Shown here: positions 36,679 to 45,914 of the stretch, in pieces
Position numbering within the stretch: the first letter of the stretch is position 1
Layout: each line of letters starts with the position of its first letter
Assembly (NCBI GenBank): GCA_963783505.1
Contig: CAWAOP010000051.1
Span: 1 to 64,000 of the forward strand
DNA: 64,000 bases
Direction of reading: 5' to 3'
Source: BOG-224 sp963783505
GTDB lineage: Bacteria > Acidobacteriota > Terriglobia > Bryobacterales > Bryobacteraceae
Program-made: the position numbers and the translations under genes
Notes under the pieces: generated by a model
The model's input: only the letters and a program-made list of their open reading frames with translations
Told to the model about the DNA's origin: nothing
Databases searched by the model: none

Positions 36679-38056
36679 CTACTCTTCCGGCAAATCGCCC
36701 GTGTCTTCCTTGCGATTCTCGAATTTGGTCTGATTATGCAGGAAGACCAGATTCACCGTGCCGATGGGGCCGTTGCGCTGCTTGGCGACGATCAGTTCGG
36801 CGAGGCCTTTCAAATTCTCGGCGTCGCGCTTGTACATTTCCTCGCGGAAGATGAAAGCTACGATATCGGCGTCCTGCTCGATGGACCCGGATTCGCGCAA
36901 GTCGCTTAGCTGCGGGCGGTGATCGCCCTGGCGGGTCTCCGGGGCGCGGCTCAACTGCGAGAGCACCAGCATGGGAACGTTCAGTTCCTTCGCCAGCAGC
37001 TTCAGGCCGCGCGAGAGAGCGGTCACTTCCTGCTGCCTATTCTCGTAGCGTCCGCGGCCGGTCATCAGTTGGAGATAGTCCACCACTACGAGACCCAGCT
37101 TGCGCTCGGCCTGCAAGCCGGCGCAGCTTGGCGTGCATGTCCATGAGATGCACGTTGGCCGAATCGTCCACCCACAAAGGCGCCTCGGCCAGTTCGCCGA
37201 GTGCGTGGCTGAGGCGGCGGCGCTCCTCCTGATTCAGGAAGCCGCCGCGGAATTTCTTGCTGTCCACGCGGGCCGAGGCGCACAACATGCGCGTGAGCAG
37301 CGACTCCTTGGACATTTCGAGCGAGAAGATCGCCGCGGTCTGCTTCAGCCGCATGGTGATGTGCTGCGCGATGTTGAGCGCCAGCGCCGTCTTGCCCACG
37401 CTAGGCCGCGCCGCGAGGATGAACAAGTCGCCCGCGTGCAGGCCGCCCGTCAACTCGTCGAACTTCGCGAACCCCGTGCTGATGCCCTTGACGCGCCGGC
37501 TCGGATCGAGGAATGCGCTGATGCCGCCCTCGTATCCTTCAAGGATCGCGTTGGCGTCTTCGAGGCCGCCCTGCACGCGCGCTTCGCCGAGCTTGAGCAG
37601 CGTCTCCTCGGCGCCGGCGAGAATATCCGCCGGCTCCTCCTCGCCCGCCATGGCGCGGTTGATCATGTGCTGCGAGGCGAAGATGATGCGCCGAAGAACG
37701 CTCTTGTCCTTGACGATGCGGATGTAGCTTTCGACGTTGGGAATCCGCGGCAGGCCGTCGTCGAGCGAAACCAGGTAGCTGATGCCGTCGCAGGCATCCA
37801 GTTCGTTGAACTTGATCAGCTCGTTGGCGACTGTGACCCGGTCGATGATCTCGCCGCGGGCGTGCAACTCGGTCATGCGCTTGTAAATGCGGCGGTGTTT
37901 TTCGAGGCTGAAATCCTCCACATCGAGCGCGCCCGCGGCCTGAATGAAAACGGCGCCATCCAGAAGAATCGAGCCAAGCACGAAACGCTCGGCGTCTATG
38001 TTGGAAGGCAGGCCTTTCTCGGCGACATCAATCGGGGTCATCGGGACGTTATTCAA
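36679..38056 (-). CDS. dnaB: Replicative DNA helicase DnaB, frame broken at 37113-37114
   Basis: The N-terminal domain begins LPSNIDAERFVLGSILLDGA. The RecA-like motor has Walker A LFILAARPSVGKTALALNIA, then AAIFSLEMSKESLLTRMLC. After the break it continues LGLVVVDYLQLMTGRGRYEN (Walker B), VPMLVLSQLSRAPETR and SDLRESGSIEQDADIVAFIF. The two halves lie in different frames: an extra A at 37113-37114 (plus strand) separates LRRL from QAERKLGL. The corrected protein is about 458 residues, normal for DnaB. The enzyme is essential, so the break is almost certainly a sequence error. Confidence 0.93.
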
Positions 38057-38281
38057 GTCTAAACGCTAAGACACGGGAATTCTCAAGAAAATTTCGCGGC
38101 CGTGTTTCGAGCGGTTTGCGCTCTGCAAAAAATACGTTGCGAGGGCTCTCCGAGGGCGCTGCGCCAACTCGTTTGGATTCAGCGCCACACGCCGCCGATG
38201 CACACCCGTCCACAGAGTTTCCACAGAGATCGGTTCCTCGTGTGGAAAACAGCGATAATCGCGATTTGGAGGAAATCGTAC

Positions 38282-38881
38282 ATGCCGCATTGGCTGGCCA
38301 CAAACGATATGTGGAACTCGATTTTTGCAGTAGGCGCGCCAGTTGTGGAGAAGATCGTGCGCCCTATTGTCGTCTACGCATTTCTGGTGGCGCTGCTGCG
38401 CGTATTCGGCAAGCGCGAGTTGGCGCAACTGAACCCATTCGACCTTGTGGTTCTGCTCTCGCTTTCGAACACGGTGCAGAACGCGATCATCGGCAACGAT
38501 AATTCGCTTTCGGGCGGGCTCATCGGCGCGTTCACGCTGCTGGCCGTCAACTACGCGGTGGTGCGATTCCTCTTCCGGCACCGCAGGCTCGATGAGGTAT
38601 TCGAGGGAAAGCCGACGGTGCTGATCCGTCACGGCCGGGTGGTCCAGAAGTCTCTGGCGGCGGAGTTGCTCACGCGCGCGGAGTTGCTGACGGTGTTGCA
38701 CCGGCAGGGGTTCGGCGGTCTGGAAGACGTTGACGAGTGCGTGCTGGAGCCGGGCGGCGTGTTCGCGATCCGTCGCAAATCGCCGCCGGCGGAAGAGGTG
38801 CAGCACGCCGAGGTGATGGCGCGTTTGGAGGAACTGCGGGAAAAGCTGGACCGGCTCGCGCCGCGGCCTGGGGCGGCCTGA
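38282..38881 (+). CDS. DUF421/YetF-like membrane protein
   Basis: 199 residues, start ATG 38282 behind TTGGAGGAAAT. Three hydrophobic segments occupy the first 100 residues (IVVYAFLVALLRVFG, FDLVVLLSLSNTVQNAIIG, LIGAFTLLAVNYAVVRFLF). The motif GKRELAQLNPFDLVVLLSLS is diagnostic of the YetF/DUF421 family. The cytoplasmic part has GKPTVLIRHGRVVQKSL and LLTVLHRQGFGGLEDVDECV, as usual. A charged coil ends the protein. Function is poorly known; homologues in Bacillus are linked to spores. Here the role is unknown. Confidence 0.85.
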   Translation: MPHWLATNDMWNSIFAVGAPVVEKIVRPIVVYAFLVALLRVFGKRELAQLNPFDLVVLLSLSNTVQNAIIGNDNSLSGGLIGAFTLLAVNYAVVRFLFRHRRLDEVFEGKPTVLIRHGRVVQKSLAAELLTRAELLTVLHRQGFGGLEDVDECVLEPGGVFAIRRKSPPAEEVQHAEVMARLEELREKLDRLAPRPGAA

Positions 38882-38903
38882 GCGCGCCGGTATAATGAAG
38901 AAC

Positions 38904-38993
38904 GGAGGAATGGCCGAGCGGTTGAAGGCGGCGGTCTTGAAAACCGTTAGTGGGGTGACTCACTCGGGGGTTCGAATCCCTCTTCCTCCGCCA
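38904..38993 (+). tRNA. tRNA-Ser (UGA anticodon)
   Basis: The 90-nt sequence folds as a class II tRNA. The acceptor stem GGAGGAA pairs with TTCCTCC, followed by discriminator G and an encoded CCA at 38991-38993. The anticodon TGA is at 38938-38940 in the loop CTTGAAA. A long variable arm (GTGGGGTGACTCAC) is typical of serine tRNA. TATAAT at 38891-38896 is a well-placed -10 box. The last 22 bases are repeated at 41065-41086, marking this gene as an integration site. Confidence 0.97.
38972..38993 (+). repeat. Left att-like repeat (tRNA-Ser 3' end)
   Basis: It covers part of the T arm, the 3' acceptor strand and CCA. All 22 bases match 41065-41086; the identity stops on both sides, so the crossover region is well defined. 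Confidence 0.8.
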
Positions 38994-39199
38994 ATGCATG
39001 TTGCTGCAAAAAATAACTTAGCAGGCGCGCAGAATGCGCGGTTTTATTACGTGCGATCCTCGATGCATGGTCACCCCCAAGCGCCGCTGCGTGGAGGCGT
39101 GCAAGGCAGACGCGCTCATTTTCGAGAACGGCATGCTGGAATGGCGTTGGCCGAGTATCCCAAGCTGGTTCCAAAAGAACAGTTCGCTATGAGACTACA

Positions 39200-40420
39200 A
39201 TGACGGACGTGAAGCCATTCTTAACGCGAGTCGTGCTGAAGAACTACAAGAGCATCGCCGCGAGCGGCGTGGATCTTCGTCCATTGACGTTCCTGGTAGG
39301 TCCAAACGGTTCCGGAAAGAGCAATTTTCTGGATGCCCTGCGGTTCACCAGCGATTCGCTACGGAGTTCTCTTGACAACGCTCTGCGCGACCGGGGAGGC
39401 ATTGCGGAAGTGCGCCGCCGCAGCGGTGGACATCCAACCCATTTTGGAATCCGCTTGGAATTCCAGTTGCCTTCTTCGGTGGGCCATTATGCCTTCCGCA
39501 TTGGCGCACTCTCGCAGGGCGGCTACGAAGTTCAGACCGAAGAGTGCACCATTCGCGGGCCCGAGAGCGCCCGGTTCCTGGTGACTGCCGGCGAAGTCAA
39601 GGAGTTTGAGTTAGGCGGAAAGCGAAACGGCATTGTTCCACCGGCAGCCTCGAAGGACCGGCTGTATCTGGTAAACGTCTCAGGCACGCCAGATTTCAGG
39701 CCTGTTTACGATGCTCTGTCAAGGATGGGTTTCTACAGCCTAAACCCAGACAGAATACGCGACTTCCAATCGCCGGATTCCGGGGAACTTCTCGTTCGCG
39801 ACGGCAGCAACATGACCAGCGTGCTCCGCCAACTCGCCAAGCGCGACAAGGCCCGAAAGAAACGTATCGAGGAGTATCTATCTTCGATTGTTCCTGGCGT
39901 CAGTGGCGTCGACGTGAAAGACGTTCCACCTAAAGCCACATTAGAGTTCCGACAAGAAGTCGCGGGTTCCACCGATCCGTGGCGGTTCTCCGCTGGAAAC
40001 ATGTCGGACGGAACTCTTCGCGCTCTTGGTATTCTCGTCGCCCTGTTCCAGTCCCAAGGCGCTGCCATTCCAAGCGTACCCCTCGTGGGCATTGAAGAGC
40101 CAGAAGTTGCCCTGCACCCCGCGGCGGTCTTCGCACTCCTAGACGCGCTTCGGGAGGCGAGCGAATCGACGCAGGTGATCGTCACGACGCATAGCCCCGA
40201 TCTGCTAGATCAGGCAGACATGGATCGCGAACTCCTCCTTGCCGTGTATGCCGAAAAGGGCGCGACGCAAATTGCCCAGGTCGATGAGCCAAGTCGCGAG
40301 GCTGTTGGTAGGAGGCTCTATACGCCAGGCGAGTTGCTCCGTCTCGACCAACTGCGGCCGGATATCAAGCTTTTTGGTGCCGGCACGAAGTTGCCTCTTT
40401 TGGATGGAGCAGGGCTGTGA
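39200..40420 (+). CDS. AAA/SMC-type ATPase (AAA_21, COG4637-like)
   Basis: 406 residues. FLTRVVLKNYKSIAASGVDL and PLTFLVGPNGSGKSNFLDAL give the RecF-like start with Walker A. The middle 180 residues form a variable insertion. SAGNMSDGTLRALGILVALF is the ABC signature, VGIEEPEVALHPAAVFALLD is Walker B with its Glu pair, and VIVTTHSPDLLDQADM is the His switch. Such ATPases pair with TOPRIM-like nucleases in OLD, Gabija and PARIS-type phage defence. The next gene overlaps by GTGA and encodes DUF4276, placed by Pfam, as I recall it, in the Toprim-like clan. It is the main cargo of the tRNA-Ser island; a sensing or clamp role is inferred. Confidence 0.85.
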   Translation: MTDVKPFLTRVVLKNYKSIAASGVDLRPLTFLVGPNGSGKSNFLDALRFTSDSLRSSLDNALRDRGGIAEVRRRSGGHPTHFGIRLEFQLPSSVGHYAFRIGALSQGGYEVQTEECTIRGPESARFLVTAGEVKEFELGGKRNGIVPPAASKDRLYLVNVSGTPDFRPVYDALSRMGFYSLNPDRIRDFQSPDSGELLVRDGSNMTSVLRQLAKRDKARKKRIEEYLSSIVPGVSGVDVKDVPPKATLEFRQEVAGSTDPWRFSAGNMSDGTLRALGILVALFQSQGAAIPSVPLVGIEEPEVALHPAAVFALLDALREASESTQVIVTTHSPDLLDQADMDRELLLAVYAEKGATQIAQVDEPSREAVGRRLYTPGELLRLDQLRPDIKLFGAGTKLPLLDGAGL

Positions 40421-41017
40421 ATCCGATCTTGGTCGGTCTTGTGGTGGAAGGTCACGGCGAGGTTAAGGCGGCCCCGGTCTTGTTTCGAAGAATTGCGCGT
40501 GAGATCGACCCCAGCGTGAAGCTGGAAGTCCTGCCGCCAATACGAAAACCACGTGGCAGTCTGCTGAACAAGCAAGGTGAACTAGAGCGAGCCGTCGAAC
40601 TGGCAGCGCTGAAGGTACGCCCGCGTGGAGGCGTTTTCGTCCTTCTCGATAGCGACGACGATTGCCCGGCGGAGTTGGCTCCATGTCTTTTGGCTCGCGC
40701 GGAGGCACGCAGGTATGGGGCTGCAAGTGTCCGTAATCCTTCCCCAACGTGAATTTGAAGGTTGGTTTCTGGTCGCCGCCGAGTCGATTCGCGGAATGCG
40801 AGGACTGCCCGAAGATCTGGCTCCTCCGCAGAACCCAGAGGAGATTCGTGGAGCCAAGGGATGGCTTCGCGACCATATGCACGGGCGTGTTTACTCCGAG
40901 ACAATTGACCAGCCTGCGCTAGCGGCGGTGTTTGACCTGAACCAGGCGAGGGCCGCGAAGTCATTTGATAAGTGCTGTCGGGAGCTACGGCTATTGATCG
41001 AGCGGTTTCGAGGCTGA
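40417..41017 (+). CDS. DUF4276 family protein (TOPRIM-like), frame broken at 40717-40720
   Basis: GTG 40417 overlaps the ATPase stop. The N terminus ILVGLVVEGHGEVKAAPVLF has the conserved E-G-x-x-E strand-turn, and GGVFVLLDSDDDCPAELAPC the acidic D-x-D pattern expected of a TOPRIM metal site. An extra G at 40717-40720 shifts the frame; corrected it reads RRYGLQVSVILPQREFEGWF, the second signature block of the family, and ends at 41017 (about 199 residues). The DUF4276 call is firm. Nuclease activity is an inference from fold and partner. Confidence 0.8.
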
Positions 41018-41064
41018 CCCAGAGCATCAATGTCTCTCGGCGGAATTGCAGCGGCGGACGCCAA

Positions 41065-41086
41065 TCGAATCCCTCTTCCTCCGCCA
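41065..41086 (+). repeat. Right att-like repeat
   Basis: An identical copy of the last 22 bases of tRNA-Ser, including the CCA. It lies 48 bases after the DUF4276 stop and 33 bases before the start of the next gene, so the island ends here. Confidence 0.8.
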
Positions 41087-41118
41087 TCAAGCCGCGCTCC
41101 CGATCGGCCACAAACCCT

Positions 41119-42396
41119 ATGAAAATGCGATATGCAATGTGGAGCGCCGCCGTCTCCGCGCTGCTTGCAACGGCGAGCCAGTTGGCTGGTCAAGTTCCCG
41201 TCGGAAAACCGGAAGATGCCGGAATGTCTACCGAGCGGCTGAAACGGATCCACGAAGCGATCGAGCGGCATATCGACGCCGGAGATATTTCCGGCGCGGT
41301 GACGCTGGTGGCGCGGCGGGGGAAGATCGTTCACTTCGAAGCGCACGGATTGATGGACATCGAGTCGAAGAAGCCGATGACGAAGGACGCCATCTTCCGG
41401 ATCGCCTCGATGACCAAGCCGGTTACGGGCGCGGCGGTCATGATGATGGTGGAAGAAGGCAAGATCCGCCTGACCGACCCCGTTTCCAAGTTCATTCCCG
41501 AGTTCAAGGACATGAAGGTCGCAATGCCGCGGAACTCGATCACCCCGGCGCCGGCGGCCCAGCCGGCCGGCGCTCCGGACTTCTATTTGGAACCGGCCTA
41601 TCGCGAAATCACGGTTCGCGATCTCCTCACTCACACCTCCGGGTTGATGAGCGGCGGACTGGGAGCGCGCGAAGGGGCTCGGATCGCGCCGAAGTCACCC
41701 ACCGACACCCTGGCTACTTACATCCCCAAGCTGGCCGCCGTGCCGCTCGACTTTCAGCCTGGCACGCAGTGGGCCTATAGCGGTTCGGCCGGCCCGGAAG
41801 TACTCGGACGAATCGTGGAGATCGTGTCGGGCCTGCCATACGATCAGTACCTCAAGACTCGGGTCTTCGACCCACTCGGAATGAAAGACACTTTCTTCTA
41901 TACGCCGGACGACAAAAGACCCAGGCTAGTGACTCTGTACGATAAGAGCCCCAACGGTTTGCGTAAGAACGCGAATCAGGACGGTGTGTCTTCGAAGATT
42001 TACTTCGGCGCCGGAGGCGGGCTCATGTCTACAGCCGAAGATTACTTGCAACTTGCCCAGATGTACCTGAATGGCGGCAAGCTGAACGGCCACGTTCTAC
42101 TGAGTCCCACAACCGTGAAGTTGATGTCCTCCAATCACGTGGGAGACATGTTCAACGGAAAGCTGGGGCGTCCCGCTCACGGCATGGGCTACGGGCTCTT
42201 GCTCGGAATTGTGGAGGACTCGGTGGCCTCGGGACTGCGCGTTTCAAGCGGCAGCTTCGGCTGGGACGGATTGTACGGCACGCAGACGTGGATCGATCCC
42301 TCGCAGCAGATGGTCACCATCGTCATGATCCAGACGCAGGTGGCTCAGGTGCAGCGCGATTTCGAGAACGCGGTGATGCAGGCGATTGTGGAGTAG
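41119..42396 (+). CDS. Serine hydrolase of the beta-lactamase class C family, exported
   Basis: 425 residues from ATG 41119, which opens a signal peptide (MKMRYAMWSAAVSALLATAS). The frame is open further upstream through the island end, but that part is not protein-like. The catalytic S-x-x-K is in FRIASMTKPVTGAAVMM (Ser near residue 97), the Tyr motif in GTQWAYSGSAGPEVLG and the third block near HGMGYGLLLG. DLLTHTSGLMSG is the usual spacer. This matches EstB/EstA-type esterases and D-aminopeptidases; substrate unknown. It acts in the periplasm. Confidence 0.9.
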   Translation: MKMRYAMWSAAVSALLATASQLAGQVPVGKPEDAGMSTERLKRIHEAIERHIDAGDISGAVTLVARRGKIVHFEAHGLMDIESKKPMTKDAIFRIASMTKPVTGAAVMMMVEEGKIRLTDPVSKFIPEFKDMKVAMPRNSITPAPAAQPAGAPDFYLEPAYREITVRDLLTHTSGLMSGGLGAREGARIAPKSPTDTLATYIPKLAAVPLDFQPGTQWAYSGSAGPEVLGRIVEIVSGLPYDQYLKTRVFDPLGMKDTFFYTPDDKRPRLVTLYDKSPNGLRKNANQDGVSSKIYFGAGGGLMSTAEDYLQLAQMYLNGGKLNGHVLLSPTTVKLMSSNHVGDMFNGKLGRPAHGMGYGLLLGIVEDSVASGLRVSSGSFGWDGLYGTQTWIDPSQQMVTIVMIQTQVAQVQRDFENAVMQAIVE

Positions 42397-42498
42397 GCGC
42401 CAAGGTCTTGCTCCACTATCCGACAGACTGCTACGAACGGAACACAGTATTTATCGCCGCGGCCAGCGATCATGCTTGCCGAAGTCTCTCAGAGTCTC

Positions 42499-44166
42499 CT
42501 AAGATAGCGAGGGGGCCCTTAGGCTGAGCGGATCGGGACAATAACTTCGTTCCCGGTATGCGAAGTAATCGAAATCGGCTGGGCGGCCGGCGCCGGATAA
42601 ATCCTGGCAGCACATCCCCACGAAAGCTCCGGTGAAGTTGGGCGCCGCCGGTGGACCCGCCTCATCCGATAGCAGGCTCGCATCCCACTGGCCGGGCAGC
42701 CACAGCCAATCCTGGCCGCCGGCGCGAAATGCAAAGCGGAGGCGCTCGTAATCCACTTCCACGCGGAGATGAATCCGCGGGTCAGTGGGAATCGGAATAG
42801 GTTCCGAAGTCACATCGGGCGCCATCTGATCGGGTGAGCAGGTTATGACGCGGAGGTGCTTACCCAACGCTCGGTCGTAGGAGACATAGAGGTAGTGATA
42901 CTTGCTTCCGTTGTAATAGCAGACCAGTCCCGCCATTTGCTGGAAGCGGTCCGGCTGAAAATCGACTACCGTGGATGCGCTGTAGCAGTGGGATTGTTGC
43001 CTGCGCGCCACGAGCGCCTGGCGGAACGGGCTGCCCAAGGTTTCGCGTCCGTAAAGCCGTAAGTGGCCCGGCCGCTCGGTAAGGCTGAACAGTTCGTCGG
43101 GCCACGGAGACCGCAGCCACTGGAAATCGAGTGGAAGCTCGGGCCGGTCGAAGTCCTCTCGCTCGGACAATGACGGAAACGTGTGAGCCGGCAAAGCAGG
43201 CGCCGCGACTTCCGAGTAGGGAAGGCCTTTACCGTCCGCGGTCCGGAGCCATCCATCCGATCCCCATTGCATTTTCTGGATGGCGGTCTCGCGGCCCAGC
43301 GTGCAGCGCCCGCGATTGCGCAGGGGCCGGCCGCAGAGATGGACCATGTACGTCTCGCCGGCTTGCGTGTCAACGAGATCGGCATGCCCGGCCCGCTGTA
43401 ATTCGATATCCGGACGGTGGCGCGACGTCAGAATGTACTTCTCCGGATGAAGCTCATACGGCCCAGCGATCTCCCGCGACCGCGCCAGCGTCACCGCATG
43501 TCCCCATCCCGTGCCACCTTCCGCGGTGAGCAAATAAAAATAACCGCCGCGCTTGTAAAGATGAGGCCCTTCGGTGAATGCAATCTCAGTGCCCTTGAAA
43601 ATCAGTTTCGGCTCGCCGATGAGCCTTTTCTCCTCGACGGAGTACTCCTGCAAGACGATTCCCGCGAAGCGGTTGTTGCCGGGGCGGTGGTCCCACATCA
43701 TGTTGACCAGGTATTTGCGCCCATCGTCCTCGTGGAACAGCGAGGGGTCGAAGCCGCTCGAGTTCAGGTAAACCGCGTCGGACCATTCGCCATCGATACG
43801 CGGGCTGGTCACCAGGTAGTTGTGAGTATCGCGGAACTTGATGCCGGCCGTGCCCTGGGACGCGGAGCCATACCGTTTTACGTCGGTGTAGATCAAATAG
43901 AACAGGCCGTCGCAGTAAGTCAGGCAGGGCGCCCAGACGCCGCATGAGTCGGGATCGCCGAGCATATTGAGCTGGCTCGCGCGAGTGAGCGGGCGCGTGA
44001 GCAGCCGCCAGTGCACAAGGTCGCGCGAGTGATGGATCTGCACGCCGGGGAACCATTCGAAGGTCGAAGTGGCAATGTAGTAATCGTCGCCGACGCGAAG
44101 GATGGAAGGATCGGGATTGAATCCCGGCAGAATAGGATTTCGGATGAGACGAGCGGCGTCCGGCAT
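42499..44166 (-). CDS. GH43 family beta-xylosidase/alpha-L-arabinofuranosidase
   Basis: 555 residues. LIRNPILPGFNPDPSILRVG contains the catalytic base Asp (NPDPS), SSGFDPSLFHEDDGRKYLVN the pKa-tuning Asp region and EIAFTEGPHLYKRGGYFYLL the acid Glu. STFEWFPGVQIHHSRDLVHW is typical of the XynB subgroup. The last 200 residues are the beta-sandwich DUF1349-like domain (GLVCYYNGSKYHYLYVSYDR). No signal peptide is visible, so it probably cleaves imported xylo- or arabino-oligosaccharides in the cytoplasm. A transporter gene lies 13 bases upstream; the arabinose operon 9 kb away would use the products. Confidence 0.92.
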   Translation of the reverse strand: MPDAARLIRNPILPGFNPDPSILRVGDDYYIATSTFEWFPGVQIHHSRDLVHWRLLTRPLTRASQLNMLGDPDSCGVWAPCLTYCDGLFYLIYTDVKRYGSASQGTAGIKFRDTHNYLVTSPRIDGEWSDAVYLNSSGFDPSLFHEDDGRKYLVNMMWDHRPGNNRFAGIVLQEYSVEEKRLIGEPKLIFKGTEIAFTEGPHLYKRGGYFYLLTAEGGTGWGHAVTLARSREIAGPYELHPEKYILTSRHRPDIELQRAGHADLVDTQAGETYMVHLCGRPLRNRGRCTLGRETAIQKMQWGSDGWLRTADGKGLPYSEVAAPALPAHTFPSLSEREDFDRPELPLDFQWLRSPWPDELFSLTERPGHLRLYGRETLGSPFRQALVARRQQSHCYSASTVVDFQPDRFQQMAGLVCYYNGSKYHYLYVSYDRALGKHLRVITCSPDQMAPDVTSEPIPIPTDPRIHLRVEVDYERLRFAFRAGGQDWLWLPGQWDASLLSDEAGPPAAPNFTGAFVGMCCQDLSGAGRPADFDYFAYRERSYCPDPLSLRAPSLS

Positions 44167-44179
44167 CTTTCGAAGTCTC

Positions 44180-45460
44180 CTAGCGGGCCTCGATCAAAGG
44201 CGGCGCGGCGGCTTCCGTGCGTTCGCGGACCAGCGTCCACAGGACCACCGCGCCGATCAGATCGAGCGCGCCCAAACACACAAAGAACGGCGTGTAGCCA
44301 ACCGTGGCCACCAAACCGCCGATCAGCAAATTGAACAATGTCAACCCTCCATTACCCATCGTGCCGGCCATGCCCGCCACCGTGGCCACTTCATTTCTCT
44401 TGAATAAATCGGAGGACATGGTGATCGCCGTGACCGAAAGCGTCTGGTGGGCGAAACCCGCCAGCGCGAGCAGGGCGACCGCGGCATACGGGCTCAGAAC
44501 GAATCCGACGAACCCCACGCCCATCATCATGAACGCGCCCAGCGTGAATACCGAGCGGCGGGAATTGACCACGCTCAGTCCGAACCGCTCCTGGAGGTAT
44601 TTCGCCAGCCAGCCGCCGAACAAACAGCCGAAATCGGCGGCCAGGAACGGTACAACCGTGGAAATCGCCATGTGCTTCAGATCCATGTGGCGGACGTTGG
44701 TCAGATACAACGGAACCCAGAAGCTCAACGTGCCCCATGTCGGATCGGCCAGGAAGCGCGGCAATGCGATTCCCCAGAAATTGCGCTGCGCGGCAATCTT
44801 GAGAATCGAAGGGCGAGATCCATCGCTTTGAAGGTGTTTCTCCTGTCCGGAGAGAATGTAGTTGCGCTCTTCGTCGGTAAGCCCGCGGTGATCGGCCGGC
44901 GATTGGTAAAAGAGCAGCCACAGAACCACCCAAATCAGACCGAGCGATCCCGTGATGTAGAACGCCGCGCGCCAGTTGTAGGTCAGAATCGCCCAAGCCA
45001 CCAGCGGTCCGGCGATCATGGAGCCGAACGACGCTCCGATGTTATAAACCCCGCCTGCCAGGCCGCGCTCCTTGGCGGGGAACCACTCCGCGGTCGCCTT
45101 CATGCCGGCCGGGTTCGCCGACCCCTCGGCGAATCCCATGCCGCCTCGGAGGCCCGCAAGGGCCTGCCAGCTATTCGCAAAGCCGTGCGACATGTTGATC
45201 AGCGACCAGGCGACGACGAAGATGGCGAGGCCGATCCGCAACCCGAGCACGTCGAGCGCGTAGCCGCAGATCGGCTGGAGCATGATAAAGCCCTGAAATG
45301 TCCCGACGATCCACGAGTACTGTTTTTCGGCGATGTGCAGGTCGCGCATGATGGTGGGCGCCGCGACCGCGAGCGTACTACGCGTCAGATAATTGACGAC
45401 CGAGCCAAGCATGATCAGCCCGATCATCCACCAGCGGAGCCGTCCTTTGAATAGCTTCAC
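44180..45460 (-). CDS. MFS transporter (ACS/ExuT-like)
   Basis: About 426 residues with twelve hydrophobic segments. The GTG at 45460 with AAGGAAG upstream is preferred; it gives VKLFKGRLRWWMIGLIMLGS. SVVNYLTRSTLAVAAPTIMR is the signature of the anion:cation symporter family (hexuronate and related transporters). GLRGGMGFAEGSANPAGMKA and EWFPAKERGLAGGVYNIGAS follow it closely. It sits in one operon with the GH43 enzyme, so the likely substrate is a sugar or uronate-containing oligosaccharide of plant wall origin. Confidence 0.88.
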   Translation of the reverse strand: MKLFKGRLRWWMIGLIMLGSVVNYLTRSTLAVAAPTIMRDLHIAEKQYSWIVGTFQGFIMLQPICGYALDVLGLRIGLAIFVVAWSLINMSHGFANSWQALAGLRGGMGFAEGSANPAGMKATAEWFPAKERGLAGGVYNIGASFGSMIAGPLVAWAILTYNWRAAFYITGSLGLIWVVLWLLFYQSPADHRGLTDEERNYILSGQEKHLQSDGSRPSILKIAAQRNFWGIALPRFLADPTWGTLSFWVPLYLTNVRHMDLKHMAISTVVPFLAADFGCLFGGWLAKYLQERFGLSVVNSRRSVFTLGAFMMMGVGFVGFVLSPYAAVALLALAGFAHQTLSVTAITMSSDLFKRNEVATVAGMAGTMGNGGLTLFNLLIGGLVATVGYTPFFVCLGALDLIGAVVLWTLVRERTEAAAPPLIEAR

Positions 45461-45576
45461 GGTCTTCCTTTTCGCGTCGCCCCGGCGCCGCGGCGCAATC
45501 TTGCGCCCGGCAAACCGAAGGCCGGGATTCGAAATTCGAATCTCAATGTTAGCGAAATGGAAGTCCGCCGGGCGCC

Positions 45577-45813
45577 TTACCCTGAATTCCGAAGTTCGGA
45601 TGCCCCGTAACAGGGCATGCCTTGAGGCGAGCCGATAGGGCCAATCCATCGAACGGCTTTAGCCGCTGCCGGCCTCTCCAGGGGCTAAAGCCCTGAGCTC
45701 TCATTGAATCGTACGGCACGCCTCAAGGCGTGCCCGGTTACAAATCCTTCCGATGCTCCGAGTTCACTTTGGCGATCAAGTTCAGCCGATCCCAATTTCG
45801 ATCTTCAGGCTTA
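45577..45813. repeat. MITE-like palindromic repeat, copy 2
   Basis: Second copy of the element at 19017-19255, same orientation, about 237 bp. It has the same outer ends (CTGAATTCCGAAGTTCGGA on the left, TTCAGGCTTA on the right) and the inner pair GTAACAGGGC/GCCCGGTTAC. The loop CGGCTTTAGCCGCTGCCGGC and its surroundings are nearly unchanged. It lies upstream of the transporter gene. It could supply a promoter or end antisense transcription; nothing in it shows that directly. Confidence 0.75.
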
Positions 45814-45914
45814 CTTCATCCGTCAGGCCGGCCAGGGGGCCGGCCACACAAATGCCGAGTCCTCGAGCGGAGACGATTCGCACGGAATCACGGTGTCAAT
45901 GCCCCGGTCTCGAA

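Larger units (their letters stand above)
38972..41086. mobile_element. Mini genomic island in tRNA-Ser, bounded by 22-bp direct repeats
   Basis: The tRNA 3' end (38972-38993) and an identical 22-bp copy (41065-41086) frame about 2.07 kb. This is the standard footprint of a tyrosine recombinase at a tRNA gene, with the tRNA kept intact on one side. Only two genes lie inside: an SMC/RecF-type ATPase and a DUF4276 protein, overlapping by GTGA. There is no integrase or excisionase, so the island is non-autonomous, a satellite or the residue of a larger element. Its base composition looks less GC-rich than the flanks. Bases 38994-39199 hold no supported gene. Confidence 0.75.

Noticed and set aside
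40972..41118. Longer N terminus for the serine hydrolase reaching into the island
   Set aside because: The frame is open but crosses the att-like repeat. A clear signal peptide begins at 41119.
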